DNA of 64,000 nt, from the NCBI GenBank assembly GCA_963971575.1, contig OZ020611.1, forward strand, positions 221,332,260-221,396,259, in the 5' to 3' direction. Under the pieces are notes generated by a model. That model did no database searches. It worked only from the letters and a program-made list of their open reading frames with translations, and was not told where the DNA came from. The first letter of the stretch is position 1, and each line of letters begins with the position of its first letter. The translations under genes were made by a program, and so were the position numbers. This document shows, piece by piece, positions 1 to 11,546 of this stretch. The stretch is from Liopterus haemorrhoidalis. Lineage: Eukaryota; Arthropoda; Insecta; Coleoptera; Dytiscidae.

Positions 1-59
1 CAACTGTATTATCTGGAACAATGCAATCATTTGTTACGTCGTGTGACGTAAGTGCGTTG

Positions 60-830
60 ATTCGCCGACGCTAGTATAACTGACTTATAAGAATATTGGA
101 GTGCAATGGTAGACTGGTGAAGATTGGTTTTGTTAACTCAATAACTCTGCTTTTAATGTATGGAACCTTTAGGTAATTATGGATCATCTTCTTGCTAACA
201 AACTATGGGCATTTTGTCGCTATACGTAACGTTTTATTCTGAACAACCTATAGCTTATTTAGATTGGTTTTCGCAGCTGTTCCCCAGACGACACAGGCAT
301 ATGTCATTATCGTCAGAACATGAGCTTTATATAATATTAGTATGTTATGTATGCTAAGTGTACTTTTTCTGTTAATTAATGAGTATAAGCAGTATAGTCG
401 TTGGTTAGCTTATGTTTTTTCCAAGTGAAACATTTGTCCATTATCACTCCGAAGTATATTGCGTCATTTGTCCATTCCAATGTTCGTCCGAAGGATGTTA
501 TATATCTGTTTGGCACAGTTCTGCGTTTGGTGAAAAACACAGCCTTAGATTTGTCGGTGTTAATTTTAATTCTCCTTTTTGTGTATTAATTTTGTAAGAT
601 ATTTAGATGCTGTTGGAGATTATTTGTTATTATTTTCGGGTGAGCTGAAGTACTATACACTGCCGTATCGTCTGCGTATAATGGTAGTTTAGTATCTACG
701 TTTTTATGATGTCATTCATATAGATGTTATATAAGATGGGGACTAGAATTGAGCCCTGAGGTACACCTGCGTATAATTTTCTAAATTGGGCGGTAGTTTT
801 GAGGTTCTGATTTCATTTTGTCTTGTAATG
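60..830 (-). pseudogene. Jockey/CR1-type LINE reverse transcriptase relic
   Basis: Read on the minus strand, this gives the 3' half of a non-LTR reverse transcriptase. RT motif B (GVPQGSIL) is at about 767-745 and the catalytic box (LYADDTAVY) at about 684-655. These are followed by a thumb segment and a C-terminal LINE signature (MTYACVVWGTAAKTNLNKL) between about 350 and 240. The reading frame changes between motif B and the catalytic box, and several stops interrupt it, so the gene is dead. The fingers and any endonuclease are missing, as in 5'-truncated LINEs. Family membership (Jockey or close) is inferred from remembered motif patterns. Confidence 0.85.
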
Positions 831-839
831 GTCTACTAA

Positions 840-2086
840 TTAGTTTTGTTAATTAGTGCTGATAATATCAAGTTCATCGATGCACTGTTGTTGGGTTAAT
901 CTACGTCGAAAGTTGTAACCCGCCGAAATGATTTTTGAAGTTAGTGTAAACAACACAAATAGCGCTCGTACGTCAAAACGTTCTGAGTACGTATACCGTC
1001 AAAAATGTCAAACTTTACGATAGAAGCGTCAGTTGCCAGATGGCAGCACTAGTTTAGCGTAATCCCGAAATATAAGAGGCAACACTCGTAGCACGAAGTC
1101 ATCCGTGCTATGGGAACACATATAAACTAACCGAAAACAGAAAAAAAATGGTAAAATAAACTAACTAACGTACGACCGTAGAAAACAGAAGTTAAGAATT
1201 ATGAATATTAACAGAGAAATAAGCTCTGTCAACAGTCAACAAAATAATATTAATATTACTTATTTTAAAGATAATTTCAAAACATTCATTAGCACTTTTA
1301 ACGCCAGTTTTTATGATTCATTTTTGAACTGTTTTTCAGTAGGAAAACAAAGATGAAAGGGTTATTTTTAGCATGTTGCAGCCGGTCTAACTCAATTACA
1401 ACTGAAATAACATTAAAAACATAATTATTTTTCGTTGTAAAAAAAAATGAATTAAAAGGGAATTCACGCTATGCCATTCTGTCGCGAACCCTTCGTTATT
1501 ACAATATATGTGCTTTTGTGTAAGGTTTCTTAAATGGGTTATTTTTTTTAATAAGTAATATTAAGCACATTCCAGAATTAATCGTGTTGTAATCGTATTT
1601 TTCTGAAATGTGTAAAATATTTTGTTATTTGCTGTACTCATTATTACATGTTTGAAGCAGAAAAGTTGAAAGGCAGGGGCGAAAAGTTCACAGGCCTAGT
1701 AGCCAAAAGTAGCGCACAAATATATACATTCTCCAAAAGGCCACCTGCGACCCAGTTCCTTCTTTTCATTTTTTCAATCTTGAGAAAGGATGGGAAATTT
1801 TTTTGAGTAGAATACTTATAAATAAGCAGAAATACTCAAAATACCTCACAATTACCCGTTAATGGTTTTAACGGGCAATGGATAGATATCGGGTAGCGGG
1901 TAATGAAAACCGGAAACATACGCAAAAATTTTACGGTTTTTCGGTTTTTGTAAAATTTTACAATTTTTGTGTTTTTGAAAAAAATGTATTATTTTTTTTA
2001 AATTCTTACCTAATTTATGGCAAAAATGTTATAATTTTTTTGTATTTATGGCTACGATAGTGTATGCCTTCTTTTGAAATTAAAAA
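840..2086. other. AT-rich stretch without a recognised gene
   Basis: No coding signal, RNA gene or clear repeat boundary was recognised. A more GC-rich patch lies at about 920-1110. Around 1850-1940 there are short CGGGTA/CCGG motifs of the kind found near hAT termini, but no matching end was found. Confidence 0.5.
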
Positions 2087-2289
2087 TACCGTGAAGTTAT
2101 TTTATCATAGAACATAAAGGTTTCATTTCTATAACAACCGTTGATTGACAGCAATGTAAAATGCGTTTATTTAAAAAAATAACATACTGCATAGCTGACT
2201 CGATTATAGAGATAAATACACACAAAACATTTTTTCTTTTTTAGGGTTTTGTAGGTATGACCAAAAAACCCTTATACCGTCATTTTGTC

Positions 2290-2290
<1 letters not shown>

Positions 2291-2335
<45 letters not shown>
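2291..2335 (+). repeat. (CTGT)n microsatellite in family A
   Basis: About eleven uninterrupted CTGT units. The second A copy keeps only about three units at 7216-7229, so the tract length is unstable within the family. Confidence 0.95.
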
Positions 2336-2824
2336 TCGGTAAAAATTGTAGCCAAACGGCTAAACCTAGAGAGTTGAAATTTGGCATGCTTGTACAACTT
2401 TTTGACCCGCACATAGGAAAAATACTAAAACATCTAAAAAACATATCCCCCTAAAGATATAAACAAATATGTGCTCATCGAAAAAAAAATATTTTTTTAA
2501 AATTCTGAGTAGGGTATCAAATGAAAGCCCGTAGTACGTGGATTAACGATCAAAATTTTATTTTTGCAAAATAAATTATTTTGACGCGATTTTTGCCAAA
2601 ATTGTGCAAAAATTTTTTTGTCCCATACCCTGTAGCCCAGATGGTTTAAACTAAAAATGTGAAAAAATTCTAAGTAATGTATATTGGTGTGAACCGGAAT
2701 AGTACAACAGGAATTTTCGATCAGATTTTGTTTTCGGAAAATAATGCATTTTTTGTGTTTTTAACCAAAATATGTTAAATATTTAATTCGCTATGTAACA
2801 AAGTACGTCAGCGCTCATAGCGAT

Positions 2825-2900
2825 GTGCGTTTAGTCATTGGTTTTCTAATTTGCTAAACAGTTAACTTCCAAACTAGAGTTCGAATCCTGTCAATTTTAA
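2825..2900 (+). other. tRNA-like segment with A/B-box-like motifs inside family A
   Basis: TTAGTCATTGG resembles a pol III A box. AGTTCGAATCC, about 55 bases downstream, resembles a B box. The segment does not fold into a full cloverleaf, so it is not called as a tRNA gene. The equivalent block in the inverted copy (6652-6733) has a better A box. Confidence 0.45.
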
Positions 2901-3364
2901 TTTTTTTGTTTTTTTTTGCAGTTTTCTTTTGTTTAAATAATTTTGTAAAAATTCTAGTTATATTTTGGTAAATGTTGCATTTAATTTTTAAAAGCGTAAA
3001 TTTAATAACCAGTGGGAAGTGTTGAAATTATAATTTAATTCTGTTTGTTGTATACAAAATCAGAGGGCGGGGCTAATGTTTTAAGCAACTAATAGAAGCC
3101 ATAGGCGCAATTTTCAAAATCTTAATGAACCTTGCTATGTAAAAAAAAAATACTGCACATATTTAGAAACTTAAATAATGGTATTAGGCATTCGAATTAA
3201 AATTCATAAAAAAATATTTTGACATAAAATTTGTTTTGGCATCCCAAATAATCATCATTCAGTTATTAAATACCTGCAAAACCCTGAAATGTGTGAAAAT
3301 TCACACTTCACATCATTTCTTTTTTTTTTAATTTTTGGACTTAGCTACTATGCCCAATAAAAAA

Positions 3365-3402
3365 TCTATGCCATAACCGGGATTCGAACCCGAGCCCACA
3401 TG
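3365..3402 (-). other. tRNA T-arm-like fragment
   Basis: The minus strand reads CTCGGGTTCGAATCCCGG followed by an acceptor-like tail. That is a perfect T stem-loop including the B box. No D arm or anticodon arm lies upstream, so this is a tRNA- or SINE-derived scrap. Confidence 0.4.
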
Positions 3403-3689
3403 GCCTAGAAATAAATAGGAATGAAAAATTAAAAATACATTTATTAAACAAACATAAAATATAAAATTTGGAAAAAACATAAAAAAATAATCTATAACAA
3501 ATTGCCAACACTGCCAAACAATGCCCAAACGGTCGTAAAAATAAATTTTGCATAACATTAAACAATTGCATTGGTCTTATTCTGTGGGATTCATTTTCTA
3601 TTCTAGTTTTTATTTCTTCTATAGCAAACTTTTGGCCATTACAAATTATGCTTTTCATATATCTCCAATAACAAAAAAAAAAAAATCCT

Positions 3690-3990
3690 GCAATCTAGCC
3701 ACGTCAAATCTAACGTCGAGGTAAGATATGATTTAAAAATGTTTTAATTATTCTAGCATTATGCGCTGGGGCAACGACGTGTTGAAACCACACTTCACTT
3801 GGAATATTTTGTGCATTTATTGCCGGTATTCTAACAAATCCAGATATTTTTGGGCAGTAAGGTTTCCGTCTATAAAAAAGGACTAATGATATGCGTTCCT
3901 ACCAAACCTGCCCAATCGTTCACCTTTTCTGGCCGTTGTGTTCTGATAGGATTATTACATATATATAAAATTTCCAGACTCCAATACCGG
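3690..3990 (-). pseudogene. Tc1/mariner-type transposase relic, catalytic domain
   Basis: Minus-strand translation gives, with one frameshift, PEKVNDWAGLVGTHIISPF then FIDGNLTAQKYL, then PAINAQNIPSEVWFQHVVAPAHN followed closely by NARIIKTFLNHILPRR. WFQHVVAPAHN corresponds to the WFQQDGAPAH motif carrying the second catalytic aspartate. The D is replaced here, so the copy is catalytically dead. Both the N-terminal helix-turn-helix half and the region after the second motif are absent or unrecognisable. It lies between the TIRs at 2089-2180 and 4240-4345. Confidence 0.75.
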
Positions 3991-4351
3991 CAGTTTTGAA
4001 AATTAACTTCACCATGAATTTAAAACGTAGCCCCATTGGTAAAAATATTTGTTTTTACATTATTTTCATTATTATTAATTCTCTCCGTCATTATTTCGCA
4101 AAATTAATTTCTTTTCTCATAATTGTTCCGCAATAATTCCTACTGATTAAAAAATTTATATGATTTAAAATGTTCCTTCTTAAGGAAATTGTAAACGCTG
4201 CTCTTACATACACCCGCACTTAGTTAATTAGTAACAAGTGGTCAATTTCTGTTTCATTTTAAAATAAACGTACTTTACATTGCTTTCAATCAACGGTTGT
4301 TATAGAAATGAAACCTCTTTGTTCTATGATAAAATAAACTCACGGTATAAT

Positions 4352-5003
4352 AAAAAAATCAGCTGTGGCCACCACAGGACTGACCGCCATCATAAAGTAC
4401 TTATATAAATTACATTCTAGCAGCAGAGTAGAAATAACTTGGCGTAATATTTTCTAACAGAGATATTATTTATCATGACCATGGAAACGTTACATATAAA
4501 TATGAAAAAATTGAGAATTTTTCAAAATTTTTTCGTTTTGTCAAAAAATGTCTCAAATAAAAGTTATTAATTATTGCTTTTATAGCAACTTTTGTTCAAT
4601 AAATTTTTTCGAGATATTTTTCTGTTGTGAAATATTCGCAAAAATCTTAAAATCGACTCGAGTAAACTCCCATTTTTAGTCAACCGATTTTTAGCAAAAG
4701 TTGATCAACTCGTGTCATTGATGGCAGAAGCTTAAATATGAAGTTTCATAAAAATCCTTTCAGCCGAATTTGCTCTGCACGTGTACACAGACAGACGGAC
4801 AGACGGACAGACAAACGGACAGACGGACAGACAGACGGACAGACAGACAGACGGATGGACAGACATACCGACAGACATCATGCTAAAAATAGTCAAAACG
4901 TTATGTAGGGACCTCAATTCGTGGAGATCCATCGAAATTTCGAAACGTCAAAATTGGTATGATCACAATACCTCCCTTATATATGTTGGCGGTCGGTAAA
5001 AAA
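4352..5003 (-). mobile_element. Family C MITE, copy 1
   Basis: Reversed relative to copies 2 and 3. It runs from AATCAGCTGTGGCCACC, through ACTGACCGCCATC, to TTGGCGGTCGGTAAAAA. The inverted GGCGGTCGGT blocks lie close to both ends. An imperfect (CAGA/CGGA)n tract sits at about 4788-4865. The inner TTTCCATGGTCATGATA segment and the (CTGT)-like tract are shared with the copies at 8940, 16162 and 40441. No transposase is present, and no target duplication could be fixed. Confidence 0.8.
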
Positions 5004-6151
5004 TTAACAGCTAAGAATCGAGTTTTAACTTGCGCTAGCCACGTTTTGTAATTGAGTTGCTAAGCGTTTGCATAAGCTCTGTTTACTATTATACGTCATG
5101 ATTCAACTTATTATTTCAATTATTTTAGTTTTTTGTTTTTAAGATATCCATGAAGAATAAATCATTTATAGTAGTGACATACTTATAAATGAAACACATT
5201 GTTAGTAGTAAGAAAATCTTAAATTGAAAATTTTTTTATCAATATATTTCTCATCAATTTAATAAAAATTTAGATACGAAGCAAATGCAGAAAAATGCGC
5301 TTAGATCTTTTAATTTAAATTGTATTATGACGAAATATTTGTGAATTATTTACATTTAGTTTCAAAAATCTTAGTTAAGTTCTTAGTACTCAAATAACGA
5401 ATAAAAATGATAATCAAAAAACGGTTGATTTTTCTGTGAATATAGAAAAATATTGTCCTAGATATCCAGCATTCTATTGGCTTCTTGCACCTATTCCATG
5501 CCTACAAAACCTTGAAATATTTGAAAATTCACATAAATTTTTATATAGTAATTTAAATCGTACCCTTTAAATAATAACCTATTTGATCAATGGCGATTAC
5601 GTCGCTATGCTAGAGATAAAAGGCCAAAGAGCGAATTAAAAATAAAATTCAAGTGTGAATTAATATTAAAATTTGTAAAATATGATTGCATTTATAATGT
5701 CATAATGGCAATGAATGCACAAAAATATATTGAGTACACCCCTTCACATTAAATACATTTCGATTACGCAAAATTCGAAGGGCTATAATTACATTAAGTA
5801 TATATATTGATGGATTTGGAATTTTAAACAATTATTAAATCTACAAAATAAATATTAAAATATATGAAATTTAGCGAATTTTCATTATGTAATATTGGGG
5901 TGAAAATCATTTATCATTTTAATACCAAATGACAGATTAGGATTAAATTATAATATTTATTACTTTTTCATGACATTTTATTCATTATCGTGTTATGTAT
6001 TGATCATAAAAACATTGTTTTTGCTCAAATATGTCATGGAACTAACCAAAATGGACTGATGGAAATGGAAACTGATGGAAAGTTTTCGAAATACATTTGT
6101 ATTTAAATTTTATAACTAAAAGGATGTAACTGCGAACCAATAAAAAAAAAA
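5004..6151. other. AT-rich stretch with one family A end fragment
   Basis: No gene recognised. At 5487-5545 the phrase CCTACAAAACCTTGAAAT followed by a decayed palindromic tail is a solo fragment of the right end of family A. Confidence 0.5.
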
Positions 6152-7275
6152 TTGATGTGAAGTGTGAATTTTCACACATTGCAGGGTTTCGCAGGTATAT
6201 AATAAGTGAAGGCGGCATGCTGAGTGTGTAGAACAAATTTTGCTTTGTAGTAACCACGGCAAAATGAACGATCTTTTTAAAATAATTTTACGTCTGTTAA
6301 TCTCAGAGCTTTAAAAACTAATTTTATGTTAAAATATTTTTTTGTTAATTTTAATTCGAATACCTAATATCATTATTTAGGTTTCTAAATAAGTGCAGTA
6401 TTTTTTTTTATATAACAAGGTTCATTAAGATTTTGAAAATTGGGCCTATGGCTTTCATTGGTTGTCTTAAATCATACGCTCCGACCCTCTGGCTTCGTAT
6501 AAATGACACATAGAATGAAAATATAATTCCAATTGGTTATTAAATTTACGATCTTGAAAATTAAATTCAAAATGTGCTAAAATATAACTAGAATTTTAAC
6601 AAATTAATTTAAACAAAATAAATATGAAAAAAAAAAACAAAAAAAAAACTAACTCCACAAGCCAGGAACGAACCTGTGTAGTGAATAACGATCCTGTGTA
6701 GTTGTCGCGCATCTGAGCCACTAGACCACCAAACGCTTATCAACTTAGTGTGTTATAAGAGTATAACATGTATGCATCGTCAACCAAAAAACACAAAAAA
6801 TGCGTTATTTTCCGAAAACATAATCTGATCAAAAATACCTATTGTACTATTCCGGTTCACACCAATATACATTACTTAGAATTTTTTCACATTTTTAGTT
6901 TAAACCATCTGGGCTACAGGGTGTGGGACAAAAATTTTTTTGCACAATTTTGGCAAAAATCGCCTCAAAATAATGTATTTTGCAAAAATAAAATTTTGAT
7001 TGTTAATCCACGTACTAAGGGCTTTCATTTGATACCCTACTCAGAATTTTAAAAAAATATATTTTTTTTCGATGAGCACATATTTGTTTATATTTTTAGG
7101 GGGATATATTTTTTAAATGTTTTAGTATTCTTCCTATGTGCGGGTCAAAGAGTTGTATAAGCTTACCAAATTTCAACTCTCTAGGTTTAGCCGTTTGGCT
7201 ACAATTTTTACCGAACAGACAGACAGACGACAAAATGACGGTATAAGGGTTTTTTGGTCATACCTACAAAACCCT
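6152..7275 (-). repeat. Family A interspersed repeat, copy 2 (inverted)
   Basis: A near full-length copy in the opposite orientation to 2243-3314. It begins TTGATGTGAAGTGTGAATTT, continues through a GTTTCGCAGGTAT box, and ends ATACCTACAAAACCCT. The internal order of shared blocks is the exact reverse of copy 1, including the ATTCCGGTTCACACCAAT block and the ACAGACAGACAGACG tract. The two copies could pair as a long hairpin with a ~2.8-kb loop. Confidence 0.85.
6652..6733 (-). other. tRNA-like pol III promoter motifs in family A
   Basis: On the minus strand TGGTCTAGTGG fits the A-box consensus TRGYNNARNGG exactly. About 50 bases later GGTTCGTTCC is a B box lacking one base. The spacing is tRNA-like, but the arms do not pair as a functional tRNA. 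It is probably a fossil SINE head or captured tRNA. Confidence 0.5.
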
Positions 7276-7487
7276 AAAAAACACACAATTAATATTTTTA
7301 GCGCTGAACTTTAAGTGTTTCAAGATAGAAGCGAGGAAATATGGACAAATTAATGAGCAAATAGATAGATTTATAAGAGTTCATTTGGCTACTGAACAAT
7401 GGACGTATGAAAACGAAGAGGAATATCTAAGATATACTATTTGTATTTTGGAAGTGAAGACCTTTTTTAGGCCAATTTTTTGGTGCT

Positions 7488-7545
7488 ATTTTCAGTTTAT
7501 TTGCCAAGGGCGCCAAAAACATTGCTACGACTCTGACTTCAGCTA
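7488..7545. mobile_element. hAT terminal fragment
   Basis: Read on the minus strand it begins CAGAGTCGTAGCAATG, then TTTTGGCGCCCTTGG. This resembles the ends of hAT elements of the ZMYM1-like group. The phrase TTTTGGCGYCCTTGGCAAAT recurs at 41030-41098, so the two are ends of one family. Confidence 0.5.
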
Positions 7546-7703
7546 CTAATTTATGCAATATTAGTTAAAACCTGGCCGGAAGTTATGATTTTGAGATTTT
7601 CCGAAGTTTATTTGGTCTTAAAAAAATTGAAGGCATTAATCTTTTAAATAGTTTGGATATTACGATATTTTTTAATGCCATAATTTATGTGTGTGTTACA
7701 ACT

Positions 7704-7754
7704 AGATCTAGCTGACCAGTTTCGAAATATTTTATTTCTTCATCAGAGCTGCAC
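7704..7754 (-). ncRNA. Hammerhead ribozyme motif, Penelope-type, copy 1
   Basis: The minus strand gives AGCT-CTGATGA-A, then a 6-bp stem II (GAAATA/TATTTC, loop AAA), then GAAAC-TG-GTC, then AGCT. This supplies the CUGAUGA and GAAA core boxes, a two-pair stem III (A-U, C-G) with a two-base loop, the GUC cleavage triplet, and a 4-bp stem I. One extra A separates CUGAUGA from stem II. As I recall the family, that is also seen in the minimal hammerheads of Penelope-like elements. No Penelope RT or GIY-YIG ORF is nearby. Activity is not demonstrated. Confidence 0.65.
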
Positions 7755-7779
7755 AAATGATATAATATAAGAAGTAAGA

Positions 7780-8939
7780 ATATAAAATATAAATAAATAA
7801 ATATAAAATTAAAAAATTAAAAAATAAATAATATGAAACAATAAATAGTAAAGAATGAATAAATAATAAATAATAATGAATAAAATAAATAATGAAAATT
7901 ATACAATATGAGAAGTATAAAAAATAATAGGAAATATAAAAAAATAAAAAATGTGTAAATATGTACCATAATTTATATTACTTGAAAAAATTGTGAATTA
8001 AAAAAATCACAACTCAAAAACTGTTTAAGAAAACGACCTGAGGTTAGAATTTTTGGATTCCACATAGATTATTTAGCCTAGAAAAAAATTGAGGCCTTAT
8101 TTGTTACAGTATTTTAAAATTATGACAAATTTTAATATGACCTGATTTTTAGAAATTTTCGCATGGACGTATCTCAAAAACGAAATGCAGTAATGACATT
8201 TTTTTGGTCCTAATTGACTTATAATCGTATTTTGAGACAAAAAAGTTAGGAATAGGAATCTTTGGTTTGAATTTTTAAAATTCTGCTACATTGTTAAATC
8301 TAAAAACAAATGGGCTTTGATAAACCAATTATTAAGTTTTGTATGGGCGGTAATCCAAAACCCTTGAAAATAGCCAAAAATATCTGAAGGGGTAGACCTT
8401 AAAAAAATCGTGATTTTTAACCAAAAAATTTTTATCTCCGATTTTATTGAAAATTGGTATAAATATGTAATTTTGTCTGTCATTTCATTATGTCAGATTG
8501 AAAGTTAAAGTTTGCTAATAGTTCAATCAAAGGCATTTGTCCGAAAATTCATGTCTTCCGTTGATATATATATATATATATATTTTTTATTTCCTTGTAT
8601 TTATAAATTTCAAATATTCAAATATAAACTGTATATTATATATGAAAATATAAAAGCACAAACACATATTTTGCAAAATATTTTTACATATACATATTAT
8701 GTTCCTATTCGAAATTTAAATATTTCGATTTTAAATAAACATTTTAGTTTTGGTTGCAAAATTTTTCCGTATTAGTTAAACCCAATTATATTTTGTCAGT
8801 AAAAAAGTATTTTAGGTTTTAATGTGTATTATATGCATTGTTTGATTATTTTTTTTTTTTCATAAATTAAAGTGTATTACAAAAGGTGTGTGAACTTTTT
8901 TTATGTTACAAATTATGTATATTGTAATTTTAGTCCTAT
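7780..8939. other. Low-complexity AT-rich stretch
   Basis: Around 7780-7960 the sequence is degenerate AAT/AAAT. A short (AT)n tract lies at about 8562-8583. No gene recognised; the ORFs here are AT-rich accidents. Confidence 0.6.
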
Positions 8940-9592
8940 ATTTTTACCGACCGTCAACATATATAAGGGAGGTATTGTGATCATACCGATTTTGACATTT
9001 CGAGATTTCGATGGATCTCCACGAATTGAGGTCCCTACATAACATTTTAACTATTTTTAGCATGATGTTTGTCGGTCTGTCTGTCCGTCCGTCTGTCTGT
9101 CTGTCCGTCTGTCCGTCTGTGTACACGTGCAGAGAAAATTAGGCTGAAAGGATTTTTATGAAACTGCATATTTAAGCTTTTGACATCAATGACACGAGTT
9201 GATCAACTTTTGGTACAAATCGGTTTACTAGAAATGGAAGTTTACTCGTGTCGATTTTAAGATTTTTGAGAATATTTAGCACAAAAAAATATTTCGAAAA
9301 AATTTATTGAACAAAAGTTGCTATAAATGCAATAACTAATAACTTTTATTTGAGATGTTTTTTGATAAAACGAAAAATTTCGACAAATTCTTGAAAAAAA
9401 TTTTAAAATTTTTAAATGTTTAAATTTAAAATGTCTCAATTTTTTCATACTTTTATGTAACGTTTCCATGGTCATGATATATAATATCTCTGTTAAAAAA
9501 TATTAGGCCAAGTTATTTCTACGCTGCTGCTAGAATGTATTTTATACAATTACTTTACGATGGCGGTCGGTCCTGTGATTGCCGTATTTTTT
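8940..9592 (+). mobile_element. Family C MITE, copy 2
   Basis: Starts ATTTTTACCGACCGTCAAC, has an imperfect CTGT/CCGT microsatellite at about 9071-9120, and ends with GATGGCGGTCGGTCCTGTG then ATTGCCGTATTTTT. It is collinear with copies 1 and 3 throughout. No coding capacity. Confidence 0.8.
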
Positions 9593-10257
9593 TCTTCTTG
9601 TATATATAAATGTTGACAATAGCGAGACGACGAAACTGAAATCAGTAAAAATAAAATTTATGTAAAATAAAATACCATGTTTTCCTCTTATGTATCTAGA
9701 AACTTCTTTTAAAAAAATTCAAATTAGAAAATGTGTACAAATTTGTACAATCTGGTGATCACGGAAGATATCAACTTTAATATTTATAATATCGTTAGTC
9801 CGTGTTCCCATTTCGTTGGTTGGCAAGTAACCATTTCTCTCCGCTAATATATTACCACTTTTTGGAATTCGTGCATAAATCCTGATACACTACACAATAA
9901 CAAAGATTCAAACCAAATGTTATATGATGAATTTTTTGTAAAATATTTGTAGTTCGTGCTCTAATTTTTAAATGTGTATATTTAATTGTTCTCATTTTCA
10001 GTACATTATTTTATGGTGACAATTCACGAAGGATTTAAATTTATTTTTATTTCATATTTAGATGAACACAACAGTGCATATTTTATAGATGCGAGAACAA
10101 TTGAAATATTGATAATGAGACAGAAGTTTTCTTTATAAATAAAGGTTCTTTCAAATTAACCGCATTTTTTAGTAAGGTTATATCTTACAGGTGGCGCACT
10201 AAATGCGTCTGGTTCCTTTTACATTTGAAAAGTAGAACGTATGAAATTTTTAATAAT
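9593..10257. other. No recognised gene
   Basis: AT-rich sequence. The last ~130 bases (CAGGTGGCGCACTAAATGCG at about 10189) probably form the 5' part of the transposon whose transposase relic follows, but its inverted repeat was not delimited. Confidence 0.4.
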
Positions 10258-11297
10258 GGAGCCGTATACAGTAGAACAACGCATTCAAATTAATGAATTA
10301 TTTTATGAAAAAGAGTGTTTAGAAAATTAAGTGTCATTTATGGTTTGCAGAATCGGTCATCTGAGCGAAATATTGATATAATTGTGGGAAATTTTCAACA
10401 AACTGTTTCGGGAAAAGATGAAGCAAGAGAACAATATGCTCGTACTGGTCGTTCACAAAAGCATATTGCTATGGTGCATATTGATGAAAGTGTTGATAAA
10501 GACCCAGATATGTCGATTTCACGACGTTCACAGCAACTGGGTCTTTCACAAAGCACAACATGGCATATTTTGAACAATTATTTATCAATGAAGGCTTATA
10601 AAATTCAATTGACGCAACAACTGAAGCCGCAAGAACATTTACAACGTCGTAACTTCGTCAGTTCGGTAGCAGACTGGTTTTTATCAAAAAACCATGTTTT
10701 CTGAAACACATTTTCAAATTGGTGGTTACGTTAATTAGCAAATCTGCTGGATTTGGGGAGAGGGAAACCCATGATAAACCAATCCACAAAGAGTCACTAT
10801 ATGGTGCGGATTTTGGTTTGGTGGTGTTATTGGTCCGTATTTTTTTCGAGAATAACGATGGTAAAGCTGTAACCATAAATGGGTTTCGATTCCGTCAGAT
10901 GTTAACTGATTTTTCGTGGCGGAAATTGGAAGGTATAAACCTGGACGACATGTGGTTTTAGCAGAACGGCGCTCCATCCCATACAGCTCTTGAAACATTG
11001 ATTTAATTGCACGAGAAATTTCCAAGTCGCGTAATCTCGAGAAACGGTTATGTCATTTGGCCGCCAGGATCGTGTTCGACACTTCTTTCTATAGGGCTCC
11101 GTGTAAAGAGAGGTCTAAAAAAATAATCCTAAAACAATTCCTGATTTGAAAGATAAAATTATTCGTGTTATTGGTGAGATAGAGCTGCAATTATGCAGGG
11201 TTGTTATTAAAAATTTTGATATAAGAGTGATCCAATGTAAAGACTCAAGAGGTACTCAATTGGCTGATATTATATTGTCACAATTATGGTATAATTG
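10258..11297 (+). pseudogene. Tc1/mariner-type (DD41D-like) transposase relic
   Basis: A nearly full-length but broken transposase can be followed across all three frames. It has an N-terminus (MEPYTVEQRIQINELFYEK); a second helix-turn-helix with DKDPDMSISRRSQQLGLSQS; YKIQLTQQLKPQEHLQRR; the linker GEGNPHDKPIHKE; a catalytic-core block (FFENNDGKAVTINGFRF); a second-aspartate motif altered to WF*QNGAPSHTALE; VIWPPGS; and a C-terminus (IPDLKDKIIRVIGEIELQLC). It is homologous to the intact transposase at 61765-62871. There are several stops and frameshifts, and the second catalytic D reads N. Terminal repeats were not found. Confidence 0.85.
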
Positions 11298-11546
11298 AAT
11301 TCTAATGTCTCAATTCCTTGAGCGGCCTTTAAGTTGTGTAGATCAAGGTTGCTGACATACGGTTTTAGGAATTATAGAATGTGCAGAGTGTTGCATGCTT
11401 GCCAACAAAAGTGTTGAACAACATTCTAATGTGTTGATAAACATTATTCAATTGTAATGACTATGGTCTTTTAATAATGTTTCCAAAACAATTGAGGTAA
11501 GACCTGGCGTCATAGTTTCCTAGTTAACAGTTATAAAATAGTCTTA

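Larger units (their letters stand above)
2243..3314 (+). repeat. Family A interspersed repeat, copy 1
   Basis: This ~1.07-kb repeat starts AGGGTTTTGTAGGTAT and carries the inverse (ATACCTGCAAAACCCT) near its right end, followed by a palindromic tail (GTGTGAAAATTCACAC) and CTTCACATCA. Inside are a (CTGT)n tract, a segment containing GCCAAACGGCTAAACC, and a tRNA-like block at about 2825-2900. A second copy lies inverted at 6152-7275, and diverged pieces occur at 15660-17440, 18665-20065, 29205-29765, 35160-35225 and 5487-5545. No protein is encoded. It behaves like a non-autonomous element, but its superfamily is unknown. Confidence 0.8.
2089..4345 (-). mobile_element. Tc1/mariner-like element with ~90-bp TIRs, carrying a nested repeat
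   Basis: The segments at 2089-2180 and 4240-4345 are inverted copies of each other (start CCGTGA, shared core TTTCATTTCTATAACAACCG) and are flanked by TA on both sides (2087-2088, 4346-4347). A minus-strand transposase relic lies inside at 3690-3990. A complete family A repeat (2243-3314) interrupts the left half, so the underlying element would be about 1.2 kb, the normal size for the superfamily. Linking the TIRs to this transposase is inference from position, size and the TA flanks. Confidence 0.6.

Noticed and set aside
4732..4999. Short ORFs rich in Thr-Asp-Arg or Ser-Val-Cys-Leu on both strands (also at 2257-2454 and 8944-9126)
   Set aside because: They are translations of the CTGT/CAGA microsatellites in families A and C.
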